A stretch of 41,549 nt of DNA from CALJIC01 sp039805565 (GTDB lineage: Bacteria > Chloroflexota > Chloroflexia > Chloroflexales > Roseiflexaceae). The DNA is taken from positions 1 through 41,549 of the forward strand of contig JBDLTZ010000200.1 of the NCBI GenBank assembly GCA_039805565.1, given 5' to 3'. Each line of letters begins with the position of its first letter. Position 1 is the first letter of the stretch. The position numbers were made by a program, and so were the translations under genes. Shown here piece by piece: positions 1 to 11,924 of this stretch. Under the pieces are notes generated by a model. It did no database searches. It was not told the DNA's origin and worked only from the letters and a program-made list of their open reading frames with translations.

Positions 1-104
1 ACAACCTGGTCTGCGCTCTCACCGCCCGCGCCGGCGTCACGAACTTGGCCGCTCTCCAGCGCTCACTCGATGCCGCCGTTGACCGCTGGCTCTTCCGCCG
101 CTGA
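1..104 (+). CDS. C-terminal end of an unidentified protein (cut by window edge)
   Basis: The frame starting at base 3 is open from the window edge to a TGA at 102-104 and gives 33 residues, ending in a tail rich in Ala, Leu and Arg (DRWLFRR). Third codon positions are almost all G or C, as in the real genes here. No domain can be recognised from so short a tail. It could be a chance open frame, but codon usage favours a real gene end. Confidence 0.4.
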   Translation, partial: NLVCALTARAGVTNLAALQRSLDAAVDRWLFRR

Positions 105-411
105 CTTTGCATTAGCCCTGCGTAGGCCTCCACAGCTCTTATCAGATGTTAACCTTCGTCACGGCGCACCGCCGCAAACTTGGGTCGTGACCTACGCATA
201 TACCGTACCAATGCCGATCTACCGGGCGCACTATGATCTACGTCACATTGCGAGAAAGGTTGCGGCGCCCGCCAGGTTTTTCGGCGCGAATCTTCACGGT
301 TCCTTCCCGACCGTGGTGCTCGTCACCGCTACCGCCGCGGCACGCCCCTTGCACCAGCCAAGCAGGATCACGGGCGGCGCCGGGTCGCCCTGCGGAGCAG
401 GAGAGACGCAC
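105..411. other. Intergenic region upstream of the Gly-rich protein gene
   Basis: About 307 bases with no convincing gene. The base composition is less GC-rich than the flanking genes, as expected of a promoter region. A TATGAT hexamer at 232-237 is a possible -10 box but has no good -35 partner. Short open frames here lack a ribosome-binding site and do not show the G/C third-position bias. Confidence 0.4.
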
Positions 412-1032
412 ATGAGCGACAGGGTACGACCGAAGCGCAAGCGCCGTCAGGACGAGCCGGGCATCGAGCAGGCTGTCGGCAGCGCCGAGAACTCAACCTC
501 CTTCACCGGCGCCCCGGACAATGTGCAGCACCCTGGCGCCGGAGCGGGCAAGATGCCCGACGCCGCCGACCACGGGACCACCGGCATGAATACCAGCACC
601 GGCCGCGGCCGCGGCAGCGGCGTCGCCGGAGGAGTGGCCGGAGGACACGGTGGCACGGTCGTGAGTGACACCAACCGTGCGGTGGGCCACGAGCGCGATG
701 CGGGCACCACGGCCGGCGGCGTTGCCGTTCCGTTCGGGCGCGGCAGCAACCTCGGCGGCTCGGACCACGGCATGGCCAGCGATATCGGCGGCCTGAGCGG
801 GGGTTCGCTCGGCGGGCTGCGCGGCGATGAGGTGGCCGGGCTCGACCAGGAGCAGCAGCCGGGCATGGGGGGCGACCTCGCGCTGGCGCCCGACGATGCG
901 GCGCTGCACGCCCCGGGCGACGCGGGCGGCGGCGCTGGCCAGGGCCCCGCCTACGGCGTCTCCCCCGAGCGTCGCCGCGAGTCCGCGCGCGGGGACGCTA
1001 GCCGGGCCGAAAGCACCACCGAAAAGGACTAG
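412..1032 (+). CDS. Gly/Ala-rich low-complexity hypothetical protein
   Basis: A 206-residue protein starting at ATG 412, preceded by the purine-rich GGAGCAGGAGAG. An upstream extension to 70 is open but lacks a ribosome-binding site. The N-terminus is basic (RPKRKRR) and the rest is rich in Gly, Ala, Asp and Ser with no hydrophobic core, so the protein is probably disordered. Blocks such as GRGRGSGVAGGVAGGHGG (residues about 64-81) dominate. There is no signal peptide or membrane segment. Third-position GC bias supports translation. I recognise no family. The basic head and flexible Gly-rich, acidic tail could suit a nucleic-acid-associated or stress protein, but that is speculation. Confidence 0.6.
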   Translation: MSDRVRPKRKRRQDEPGIEQAVGSAENSTSFTGAPDNVQHPGAGAGKMPDAADHGTTGMNTSTGRGRGSGVAGGVAGGHGGTVVSDTNRAVGHERDAGTTAGGVAVPFGRGSNLGGSDHGMASDIGGLSGGSLGGLRGDEVAGLDQEQQPGMGGDLALAPDDAALHAPGDAGGGAGQGPAYGVSPERRRESARGDASRAESTTEKD

Positions 1033-1104
1033 AGCTCAGGGCACAACCCTGGCCTGGAGAGGCGGGACGTTCTCCGGGAGTACAAACCCTCTCCGCCCGC
1101 GGCG

Positions 1105-1113
1105 TGCTATCAT
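1105..1113 (+). promoter_or_regulatory. Extended -10 promoter (TGCTATCAT) with probable leaderless start
   Basis: TGC plus TATCAT lies only six bases before the ATG at 1120. Transcription would start at or within a base or two of the ATG, giving a leaderless mRNA. No Shine-Dalgarno sequence precedes the ATG, which fits. No clear -35 box was found. Confidence 0.5.
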
Positions 1114-1119
1114 AGCGCC

Positions 1120-2115
1120 ATGACCATCGCATTCCAGATGCTCGGCGCCCCCGGCCACGATAACGCACTGCTCGTGCGAGTGCAGACCGGCCAGACCATC
1201 CATCGCCTGCTGCTCGACTGCGGGGCCGGCTGCCTGGACGCCGTCCCGGTGGCCGAGCTCCAGGCGGTGGACCACCTCCTCTTCTCCCACCTGCACATGG
1301 ATCACGTCGCCGGCTTCGACGACTTTTTCCGTCACACGTTCAACCGGCTGGACCGGCCGAACACAGTCTGGGGACCGCCCCATACCGCGCGCATCGTCCA
1401 CCACCGCTTCCAGGGCTATATGTGGAACCTTGCCGCGCATCTGGAGGCCACCTGGTACCTCCACGACATTGGCGCGGAGCGGGTGGGTCGCTGGCGCGCC
1501 GAGGCGGCCGAAGCCTTTGCCACGCTCCACGAGGAGCCGCCGCTCCCTCGGCAGCCTGTGATCGCCCACCACGACTACAGCGTACACGCCATCCCCCTGG
1601 AGCACGGCACGCCCTCGCTCGGCTATCTGCTGCGCGAGTCACCGCGCGTCAACGTGGCGCCCGCTCGCCTCGCCGCGCTTGGGATGCGCCCCGGCCCCTG
1701 GCTCCAGCAGGTCAAGCACCCGCGCCCCGGCGACTCACCCTCGGTCGAGGTGGACGGCGAGCACTATGACGTAGGCCGGCTGCGCGACATACTCCTCAGC
1801 GAGACCCAGGGCGACACGCTCGCCTATCTGACGGACTTCGCGCTGAGCGAGGGGGACATGGAGCAGGTAGTGGAGGCGCTGCGCGGCTGCGCGACGCTGG
1901 TGTGCGAGAGCCAGTACTGCGCCGCCGACGAGGAGCTGGCGCGCCGCAATCACCATATGACGGCGGCCCGCGCCGCGGAGCTCGCGGCGCGGGCCGGGGT
2001 GGGCCGCCTGGTGCTGTTCCACCTCTCGCGGCGCTACACGCGCGAGGAGTGGAGCCTGATGCTCGAGGAGGCGCGGGCGCTGTTCCCGCGCACCGAACTC
2101 CCGTGGGACGTGTGA
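1120..2115 (+). CDS. RNase Z-like metallo-beta-lactamase-fold hydrolase
   Basis: A 331-residue cytosolic protein with the zinc motif HLHMDH (H57, H59, D61, H62) after the strand LLLDCGAG. Downstream are an EHGTPSLGYLL segment, the LTDFA aspartate strand, and a C-terminal block HHMTAARAAELA...LVLFHLSRRY followed by EARALFP. This layout is that of RNase Z/ElaC, which cuts the 3' trailer from tRNA precursors that lack CCA. The one tRNA here encodes CCA, so the substrate in this organism is open. The protein is close to the usual RNase Z length. It could instead be a related MBL-fold hydrolase or phosphodiesterase. It converges with pepF, leaving three bases between the stop codons. Confidence 0.78.
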   Translation: MTIAFQMLGAPGHDNALLVRVQTGQTIHRLLLDCGAGCLDAVPVAELQAVDHLLFSHLHMDHVAGFDDFFRHTFNRLDRPNTVWGPPHTARIVHHRFQGYMWNLAAHLEATWYLHDIGAERVGRWRAEAAEAFATLHEEPPLPRQPVIAHHDYSVHAIPLEHGTPSLGYLLRESPRVNVAPARLAALGMRPGPWLQQVKHPRPGDSPSVEVDGEHYDVGRLRDILLSETQGDTLAYLTDFALSEGDMEQVVEALRGCATLVCESQYCAADEELARRNHHMTAARAAELAARAGVGRLVLFHLSRRYTREEWSLMLEEARALFPRTELPWDV

Positions 2116-2118
2116 GTT

Positions 2119-3918
2119 CTAGCTCAGCGCCTCGAACCGGTCGATGTCCTCGCGGATAATCGATAGGCTCGCGCGCCAGAAATCGATCGAGCGGATGTCG
2201 ATCCCCATACCCGCCGCCAGCGTCGCCGCGTCGGCCAGGCCCGTCGAGGAGAGCAGTGTGTCGTACCCCTCGGTAAACCCCTCGGGGCTGCGCTTGTAGA
2301 TCGCGTACAGGCCCAGGCCGAACAGCAGCCCGAACATGTACGGGAAGTTGTAGAACGAGCGGCCCGTGCTGTAGTAGTGGCCCTTCACCGCCCACATGTA
2401 GGGGTGCAGCACCGACTCATCGAGCCCGTCGCCGTAGGTCTGCTTCTGCGCGTCCACCATCAGTGCGTTCAGCTCGTCTACCGAGAGCTCACGTTTCTGG
2501 CGGCCGTCGAACACTGCGCTCTCGAAGATAAAGCGGCTGGTGATGTCCACCACCACCTGGCACGCGCCCTGCACCGCCGCCTCGAGGATCTCCAGCTGCT
2601 CCTCGCGGCCGGCGCCCTCCATCGCGGCGTTGCGGATGACCGTCTCGCAGAAGATGCTCGCCGTCTCGGCCAGCGTCATCGGCGTGTCCTGGTTGAGGAT
2701 CGAGCGCGGGGCGAGGTTGAGGTTGTGGTAGCCGTGGCCGAGCTCGTGCGCCAGCGTCAGGACGCTCTCGATCGTCGGCTTGAAGTTCGCCAGGATGCGC
2801 GACTCGTCACGGCGCAGCTTCATGCAGAAGGCGCCGCCAACCTTGCCCGCGCGCGGCTCGGCGTCGATCCAGCTTTCGTCGAAGGCCCGCGCGGCGAACG
2901 TGCTCAGGCGCGGCGAGAAGCGGCCGAACTGCTCCACGATGAAGTCCGAGGCGTCGCCGTAGGCCCACGAGCGCCCGCCTCCGCCCACCGGCGCGAACAG
3001 ATCGTACCAGGTCAGCTTCTCCAGCCCGAGCAGCCTCGCCTTGGCGCGCAGGTAGCGTCGGAAGTCGGGGAAGAACTCGCGCGCCGCGCCGAGCATCGCG
3101 TCCAGCGTCTCCCGGTCGATGCTGTTGTCGAACAGCGCCGAGTCCAGCGGCGCGCCCCAGGCGCGCCGCCGCGCGAGGTCGTTGACCTGGCCCTTGATGC
3201 TGTTCATTGCCGCGGCCAGCGGCAGCGCGCTGCGCTCCCAGGCGGCGATCTCGGCCTCGTAGGCCCTGCGGCGCAGCTCGCGGTCGGGCTCGTACGCCAG
3301 GTTACGCACCTGGCTCATCGGCAGCTCCCTGCGCTCGCCGTCCACCTCCACCGGCACCAGCAGCTGCGAGGTGAGGTTGCTGTGGAGCCGCGACCACGCC
3401 GACCCGCCGGTCACGTCCATCTCGGCGGCCAGCGCCTCCTCGGCGGGGCTCATCAGGTGCGCCGCCTCCTCCTGCGCCCGGCGCAGCATGTAGGCGTGCT
3501 CGCGGGCCACCGCGGAGCGCTCCACCAGCGCGTCCACGTCTAGCCCGCCCAGCCATGCCGTGAAGCGCGTGCCGAGCAGGGTGAGCTTGACGCTCTCCTG
3601 GCGGAAGGTGCTGAACTTCGCCTGCGCCAGGTTGTCGCGCGAGTCGGTCGCCACAAACGAGTACAGGTAGGCGCGCAGGGTGAGCACCCGCTCGTACAGT
3701 GCGTTGAGCGCGCCGGCGGCCTCCTCGAACGCCGCCACGGCCGCGTCGTCCAGCGGGGCGGGCTCGCGCTTATCGATCCCCAGTCGGTCGAACAGCGCCA
3801 CGGCCGCGCCCAGCTCTGCCATAATCGCGGCGAAGTCCTGCTCGAAGACCGGCGAGTCCAGGCCGGGGTAGACCACCGTCATATCCCAGTGGGGGAGGCG
3901 TGCGACCTCTGTGCTCAT
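2119..3918 (-). CDS. pepF: Oligoendopeptidase F, M3-family zinc metallopeptidase
   Basis: A 599-residue cytosolic enzyme that cleaves short peptides. The zinc site HELGH is at residues 391-395, followed by GYHNL and, about 25 residues on, the third-ligand glutamate in ETASIFCE. The length of about 600 residues is typical of PepF/M3B peptidases. The frame is open far upstream, but the start at 3918 (MSTEVARLPHWDM) is chosen because it overlaps the TPR gene stop in ATGA and has GAGAGG upstream. The overlap implies translational coupling, with both genes read from the promoter at 5223-5252. The C-terminal aromatic-rich segment near the end (YSTGRSFYNFPYMFG) is also typical of the family. Confidence 0.93.
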   Translation of the reverse strand: MSTEVARLPHWDMTVVYPGLDSPVFEQDFAAIMAELGAAVALFDRLGIDKREPAPLDDAAVAAFEEAAGALNALYERVLTLRAYLYSFVATDSRDNLAQAKFSTFRQESVKLTLLGTRFTAWLGGLDVDALVERSAVAREHAYMLRRAQEEAAHLMSPAEEALAAEMDVTGGSAWSRLHSNLTSQLLVPVEVDGERRELPMSQVRNLAYEPDRELRRRAYEAEIAAWERSALPLAAAMNSIKGQVNDLARRRAWGAPLDSALFDNSIDRETLDAMLGAAREFFPDFRRYLRAKARLLGLEKLTWYDLFAPVGGGGRSWAYGDASDFIVEQFGRFSPRLSTFAARAFDESWIDAEPRAGKVGGAFCMKLRRDESRILANFKPTIESVLTLAHELGHGYHNLNLAPRSILNQDTPMTLAETASIFCETVIRNAAMEGAGREEQLEILEAAVQGACQVVVDITSRFIFESAVFDGRQKRELSVDELNALMVDAQKQTYGDGLDESVLHPYMWAVKGHYYSTGRSFYNFPYMFGLLFGLGLYAIYKRSPEGFTEGYDTLLSSTGLADAATLAAGMGIDIRSIDFWRASLSIIREDIDRFEALS

Positions 3919-5168
3919 TGAGCTGGCCTCTCTATCATCGAACGATCTATGAACCGCAGCCCGCGCCGCTCGCGGTAGTAGCGCACCTGCTCCGCGATGC
4001 TCGGCTCGGGACCTGCCTCCGCCAGCGCCACCGCGATCTCGGCCGCTGCGCGCGCCAGGCAGTCTTCCACGGCCAGCGCCGGCGCCCCTGACGCCCGCAG
4101 CCGGCGCAGTTCGGCCTCCCACGGCACGCCGCACGCGGCCCGGGCCACGATCCCGCTCACGTCAGGAAGGGCGTCGCTGTGGCGCAGCCAGTTCAGGCCC
4201 AGGCAGAACGTGATCGTCGGCCCCAGGACGCGCTTCGCGATGAGCTGGAGCAGCTCCGCCTCACGCCCCACCGCCAGCATCACCAGCGCCCGCTCGCCGC
4301 GCCGGACCTCGTCCGCCCGTCGCTGTGGCACCCCGAGCGCGTCGGCCAGCGCCTCAGCCAGCGGCTGCGCCAGCCGGTCGGCGGCCACCACGCACCCGAT
4401 GCCCCAGCCGCACCCCTCGGCCATAGCGTGCAGCCGGCCGACGGTGGCCGCGACATCAGGGTAGGTGAAGTAGTAGTCCTGGCATTCGTGGACCGAGAGC
4501 CCGTCGTCCTGGGCGGAGCCCAGCAGCGCCACGCCGCGCTCGGCGTAGAGTTGGTCCTTCAGGCCGCGCGGCCGCCCCACCTCACGGTGGCGGGCCAGCG
4601 CCCGCAGCCGGTCGGCCACGTACAGCTTCGCTGCGCTGTGGCCCGCCAGCCGCAGCGCGGCCTCAAGCGCCGCCTGCGACTCGTCGTAGGCGCACAGGCG
4701 CAGGTGGCAGCTGCCGAGCATGTGGTGGACCTTCCAGTCGTCCTGGAAGTACGGCGCGGCCAGCTCGAGGTGCGCGAGCGCGGCGCGGTAGTCCCCGCGC
4801 TGGAACTGGATGACGGCGATCTCGTAGTGGGCTGTCGCGTCGCCCGGCGCGAACTCCAGGCAGCGGCGCAGGCCGGCGAGCGCCTCGTCGTAGCGCCCCA
4901 GCTCCGCCAGGACCCCGCTCAGGCTGAAGTGCGCGGGGAAGTTGTCCGCCAGGTTGGCCACAGTGCGGAACTCGTCGGCGGCCTTGGCCAGCAGTCCCTG
5001 GCGCCGGTAATAGAGGCCAAGCGCACTGTGAGCTTCGGCGAGGTGCGGGTTATGGGCCACCGCCCGCCGATACTCCTCGACGGCCTCTTCGATGCGGTTG
5101 GCTCGCTCCAGCACCAGCCCGCGCTGAAAGTGGATCAGCGCTTCATCTCGCTGGTATTCACCGAGCAT
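3915..5168 (-). CDS. Tetratricopeptide-repeat protein
   Basis: A 417-residue protein. The first 190 or so residues form about five TPR units, for example YRRAVAHNPHLAEAHSALGLYYRRQG, LRRCLEFAPGDATAHYEIAV and LAHLELAAPYFQDDWKVHHMLG. The second half has no recognised domain. The start at 5168 (MLGEYQRDEA) is chosen because AGGAGGGG stands six bases upstream; ten more codons upstream are open but unsupported. No signal peptide is seen, so it is cytosolic. It overlaps pepF by four bases (ATGA), so the two are probably made together. TPRs bind proteins; a role with the peptidase is only inferred from position. Confidence 0.85.
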   Translation of the reverse strand: MLGEYQRDEALIHFQRGLVLERANRIEEAVEEYRRAVAHNPHLAEAHSALGLYYRRQGLLAKAADEFRTVANLADNFPAHFSLSGVLAELGRYDEALAGLRRCLEFAPGDATAHYEIAVIQFQRGDYRAALAHLELAAPYFQDDWKVHHMLGSCHLRLCAYDESQAALEAALRLAGHSAAKLYVADRLRALARHREVGRPRGLKDQLYAERGVALLGSAQDDGLSVHECQDYYFTYPDVAATVGRLHAMAEGCGWGIGCVVAADRLAQPLAEALADALGVPQRRADEVRRGERALVMLAVGREAELLQLIAKRVLGPTITFCLGLNWLRHSDALPDVSGIVARAACGVPWEAELRRLRASGAPALAVEDCLARAAAEIAVALAEAGPEPSIAEQVRYYRERRGLRFIDRSMIERPAQ

Positions 5169-5222
5169 CGCCGCCCCTCCTGAGCGGATGTGGTGCAAGG
5201 CACAGGGGTGTATATGAGACGT

Positions 5223-5252
5223 ATTATAGCATATTGGACTTTTTGCGGTCGG
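5223..5252 (-). promoter_or_regulatory. Sigma70-type promoter of the TPR-pepF operon
   Basis: On the minus strand, CCGACC (-35, partial match) is followed by 18 bases and then TATAAT, which carries the extended -10 TGC (TGCTATAAT). Transcription would start about 48 bases before the TPR start codon. Confidence 0.65.
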
Positions 5253-5274
5253 TCGAGAGGTGGCAACCGGCCTC

Positions 5275-6006
5275 CTACCCGGCCTCTACCCCAGCGTCCT
5301 CGAGCGCCGCGCGCTGCGCCGCGATCAGCTCGCGCACCCCCGCGCCCGCCAGGTCCAGCAGCGCGTCGAACTCGGCGCGGCTCACCGCGCGGGCCTCCGC
5401 CGTGCACTGCACCTCCACGATCGCACCCTCGCCGGTCTGCACCACGTTGCAGTCTAGATCGGCCGTGCTGTCCTCGCTGTAGTCCAGGTCTAGCAGCGCC
5501 ACGCCGCCCACGTAGCCGGCGCTTACGGCCGCCACCGGGCTCAGCAGGGGGCTGCGCTCCAGGTCGCCGCGCGCCACCAGCCGGTGGATGGCCAGGGCCA
5601 GCGCCACGTAGCCGCCTGTGATCGAGGCCGTGCGCGTCCCGCCGTCAGCCTGGAGCACATCACAGTCGACCGTGATCACCCGCTCACCCAGCGCCGGCAG
5701 GTCCACCGCCGCCCGCAGCGCCCTCCCGATCAGCCGCTGGATCTCCTGCGTCCGCCCCCCCGCGCCGCTCCGCTCGCGGCGCGTGCGCTCCTGCGTCGAG
5801 CGCGGCAGCAGCGCGTACTCGGCCGTGACCCAGCCGCGCCCCTGCCCGCGCAGCCAGGGCGGCAGCGACAGCTCGATGCTCGCGGTGCACAGCACCTTCG
5901 TCTCACCCACCTCGATCAGCGCCGAGCCCTCGGCGTAGCCGAATGTATCCACGGCGATCCGGACTGGCCGGAGCGCATCGGGTGCGCGGCCGTCACTGCG
6001 CGTCAT
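5275..6006 (-). CDS. rph: Ribonuclease PH
   Basis: A 243-residue phosphorolytic 3'-5' exoribonuclease that trims the 3' ends of tRNA precursors. The hallmark N-terminal SDGRAPDALRPVRI, the ETKVLCTAS strand, the RRERSGAGGRTQEIQRLIGRALR segment with its conserved arginines, and the CDVLQADGGTRTASITGGY phosphate-binding block are all present, as is the C-terminal VQCTAEA. The length matches the family. It is the first minus-strand gene of the block, divergent from the GNAT gene, and shares with it a palindromic promoter region at 6031-6060. The RNase Z-like gene at 1120 would act in the same tRNA 3'-end pathway. Confidence 0.97.
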   Translation of the reverse strand: MTRSDGRAPDALRPVRIAVDTFGYAEGSALIEVGETKVLCTASIELSLPPWLRGQGRGWVTAEYALLPRSTQERTRRERSGAGGRTQEIQRLIGRALRAAVDLPALGERVITVDCDVLQADGGTRTASITGGYVALALAIHRLVARGDLERSPLLSPVAAVSAGYVGGVALLDLDYSEDSTADLDCNVVQTGEGAIVEVQCTAEARAVSRAEFDALLDLAGAGVRELIAAQRAALEDAGVEAG

Positions 6007-6030
6007 AGAACCTCCCTGTATCTGGCGGGT

Positions 6031-6060
6031 GCGTCACGGTGCTATAATAGCACCTGACGC
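6031..6060. promoter_or_regulatory. Near-perfect palindrome carrying divergent promoters (rph / GNAT)
   Basis: Arms GCGTCA-GGTGCTAT and ATAGCACC-TGACGC pair over 14 bases around a single A, with one extra C in the left arm. On the plus strand the centre reads TGCTATAAT (6040-6048), an extended -10 for the GNAT gene; on the minus strand it reads TGCTATTAT, an extended -10 for rph. -35 boxes are weak on both sides. The symmetry could be an operator or simply a shared bidirectional promoter. Confidence 0.6.
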
Positions 6061-6103
6061 ATCTGGAAGCGCGCCCCCGGCACGCCCCAACAGGAGCTCG
6101 CTT

Positions 6104-6661
6104 ATGCTCAAGACCACGCCCGCGAACGACGCTACCGTGCCGCTGCGCGATGGACGCACCGTGACGATCCGTCCTCTCGCCGGGGGCGACGCCCCTGGCC
6201 TGATGGCGTTCGGCGCCGCCCTCCCCCAGGACGACTGGCTCTACCTCCAGAACGACCTGCGCGCCGCCGACGTCGTGACCCGCCTGATCAACGCCCGCGA
6301 CGCCGAGCATTGGCGCCAGATGTTGGCTGTGAGTGATGCGGGCGAGGTGGCGGCCTACGCCTCGGCCCGCCTGCTCCCGGGCTGGTCCAGCCACGTGGCG
6401 GACATCCAGCTGCTTGTGGCCGAGGGCTGGCGCCGCAGCGGCCTCGGCACCCTCCTCGCGCGCGAGATCGTCGCCGCCGCCCGCACGATCGGGGCGATCA
6501 AAGTGATGGTGGACATGGTTGAGGAGCAGGCCGCCGGGCAGGCGATCTTCACCCGCCTCGGCTTCCGCCTGGAGGGCCGGCTTGTCAACCACACCCGCGA
6601 CCGCGACGGCAATCGCCATAATCTGATCGTCCTCGGCTACACGGTCGAGCTGCCGAAGTAA
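6104..6661 (+). CDS. GNAT-family N-acetyltransferase
   Basis: A 185-residue cytosolic protein. The start at 6104 (MLKTTPANDATV) has AGGAG eight bases upstream; an earlier in-frame ATG at 6029 has none and lies upstream of the promoter. The N-terminal strand VTIRPLAGGDAPGLMAF, the acetyl-CoA loop RRSGLGTLL (residues 110-118) and the C-terminal AGQAIFTRLGFRLEGRL are typical of GNAT enzymes that move the acetyl group of acetyl-CoA to an amine. The closing HTRDRDGNRHNLIVLGYTVEL resembles acetyltransferases of the RimI/YhhY kind, but the substrate cannot be read from sequence. It is probably monocistronic, ending before the hairpin at 6695. Confidence 0.88.
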   Translation: MLKTTPANDATVPLRDGRTVTIRPLAGGDAPGLMAFGAALPQDDWLYLQNDLRAADVVTRLINARDAEHWRQMLAVSDAGEVAAYASARLLPGWSSHVADIQLLVAEGWRRSGLGTLLAREIVAAARTIGAIKVMVDMVEEQAAGQAIFTRLGFRLEGRLVNHTRDRDGNRHNLIVLGYTVELPK

Positions 6662-7032
6662 GCTTCCCCCCCAGGTGTGCTCCTCACCCCCCGGCCCCCT
6701 CTCCCACAGCAGGGAGAGGGGGTGACGCAGCTCTTTAGCCGTGAACCTCCAAAAGATGAGCCTGCACCTCTACCCCGAGCCGTGGGACAAGAGCCCCGAG
6801 TGGGCCACGGGCTTGCCGGCGCCACGCGGAGGACGCGCGCGCCGCCGGCAAGCCGCTGCTGCTCGGCGCTGAGCACCTTCGCCGTGCAGCTCAGCCGGGC
6901 GGTTGCGCCGTAGTAGGGCTGTGCGTAACGCCGGCCGTAACGAAGCGCCGACGCCGCGCGGGTATGCTGTGGCCACAGACAAGGAAATGGTTGAGCCCCA
7001 GAAATGCGAAAGCGCGACAGAGGAGCAAAGCA
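6662..7032. other. Intergenic region with two strong inverted repeats
   Basis: About 370 bases with no supported gene. It holds the CCCCCTCTCCC/GGGAGAGGGGG hairpin (6695-6722), a 12-base inverted repeat GGCTTGCCGGCG/CGCCGGCAAGCC at 6810-6821 and 6843-6854, and the palindrome CTGTGGCCACAG at 6967-6978 shortly before the DoxX gene. Open frames across it lack the codon bias of real genes. Confidence 0.5.
6695..6722. repeat. REP-like GC-rich hairpin / possible terminator
   Basis: A perfect 11-base stem (CCCCCTCTCCC with GGGAGAGGGGG) around the loop ACAGCA, 34 bases after the GNAT stop. There is no T tract, so it is more like a dispersed REP-type element than a classical intrinsic terminator, though it could protect the mRNA 3' end. 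Confidence 0.6.
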
Positions 7033-7608
7033 ATGATTACCACCCCCCGCCGGACCGCCGCCCGACCGCAGACCTTTGCCGACACACTGGGTCGCGCGCG
7101 AGCTGCCGTGGCCTGGCCCTTCACCAACCGCTACGCCTCGCCGGCCTGGCTGGCGCTGCGTCTCTACATCGGCTGGATCTTCCTGCAGTTCGGCTGGCGC
7201 AAGCTGGAGACCGGATGGCTCACCTCCGACCCGATGGGCGCGGTGGTGGCGCAGATCGCCAAGGGCAACATCCCGGTGCCGTTCGCGCCGTTCCGCGACT
7301 TCTGCGCCTTTCTGGTGGACGCCGGGCTCACGCCGCTGATCTCGCACTCGATGCCGTTTCTCGAGCTGGCGGTGGCGCTCTCGTTCTTCAGCGGGGTGCT
7401 GGTGGTGCCGGCGGCGCTGGGCGCGATCGTCCTGCTGACCACCTTCATGCTGAGCACGATCGGCACGCTGGCCTTCGAGGGGCGCATCATGCTCGGCCTG
7501 GCGCTGCTGGTGCTGGCTCACCGCGTCGTCGGCGTGATTGGCTTTCAGGAGCTGGCGCTGCGCGTCCTGGGCGTGGCGGTGGAGCGGGTCAAAGCGCTGA
7601 GGTGCTGA
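7033..7608 (+). CDS. DoxX/DoxD-type integral membrane protein
   Basis: A 191-residue protein. The start at 7033 (MITTPRRTAARPQ) has GAGGAG nine bases upstream. After a basic N-terminus come about four membrane segments: WLALRLYIGWIFLQFGWRK (with the family's conserved G-W-x-K), FLELAVALSFFSGVLVV, LGAIVLLTTFMLSTIG and MLGLALLVLAHRVVGVI. This fits the DoxX/DoxD family, whose founding member is the small subunit of an archaeal thiosulfate:quinone oxidoreductase. Most bacterial homologues have no proven role, and no sulfur-oxidation partner is seen here. It is convergent with the first acetyl-CoA synthetase gene across a strong terminator. Confidence 0.8.
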   Translation: MITTPRRTAARPQTFADTLGRARAAVAWPFTNRYASPAWLALRLYIGWIFLQFGWRKLETGWLTSDPMGAVVAQIAKGNIPVPFAPFRDFCAFLVDAGLTPLISHSMPFLELAVALSFFSGVLVVPAALGAIVLLTTFMLSTIGTLAFEGRIMLGLALLVLAHRVVGVIGFQELALRVLGVAVERVKALRC

Positions 7609-7644
7609 GCTAGGGGGTGGAGGGGTTTGACCTCTTCGGAGAAG

Positions 7645-7681
7645 AGAAGGGGTTCGGGGGCACGTCCCCCGAACCCCTTCT
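7645..7681. terminator. Bidirectional hairpin between convergent DoxX and acs genes
   Basis: A perfect 16-base stem (AGAAGGGGTTCGGGGG with its complement) around the loop CACGT. It ends three bases from the stop codon of the downstream minus-strand acs gene and lies 36 bases past the DoxX stop, so it can end transcription from both sides. Confidence 0.8.
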
Positions 7682-7683
7682 GT

Positions 7684-9633
<1,950 letters not shown>

Positions 9634-9692
9634 CAGTGAACCTCCTCGTGGTATCTTCGGCGACCCTATTGTATAGCAATTTGACTCGTTCG

Positions 9693-11606
<1,914 letters not shown>

Positions 11607-11924
11607 AGGTCACCCCTCTGTAACGCTCTACGCTCGTTCCATCTGTCGCTTGGTGGCGCGTGTGGCCGCCACGCCCGGTCCACGGGCGCGGTCAGGCCCG
11701 GCGCCGGGGCGTGGGTGAAGGGGAGTACGCTGGACAGCATGCTGCTGATAGCGACAGCATATGCCCCCTTCGTAAAGCCAGGTTAAGGCCTGTATTAATT
11801 TGGCGTAAAGTTGCTCAGGAGTAGCAAAACTATAGGATGCTCTCCGGTTACTGTCAACCCCCGCGCCGCGCCCAGAACGTGGTATCCTGTGCCATCCGCC
11901 ATCTGCAATCGAAAAGGTCTGCCG
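11607..11924. other. Divergent intergenic region (acs pair / sulfatase)
   Basis: About 318 bases without a supported gene. The sulfatase side carries TGGTATCCT at 11880-11888, an extended -10 about 37 bases before the ATG. A short inverted repeat TTGCT/AGCAA lies at 11811-11826. The minus-strand promoter for the acs pair must also lie here, but I see no convincing -35/-10 pair for it. Confidence 0.45.

Noticed and set aside
6810..6854. The 12-base inverted repeat as insertion sequence ends.
   Set aside because: Only 21 bases lie between the arms, there is no transposase frame and no target duplication.
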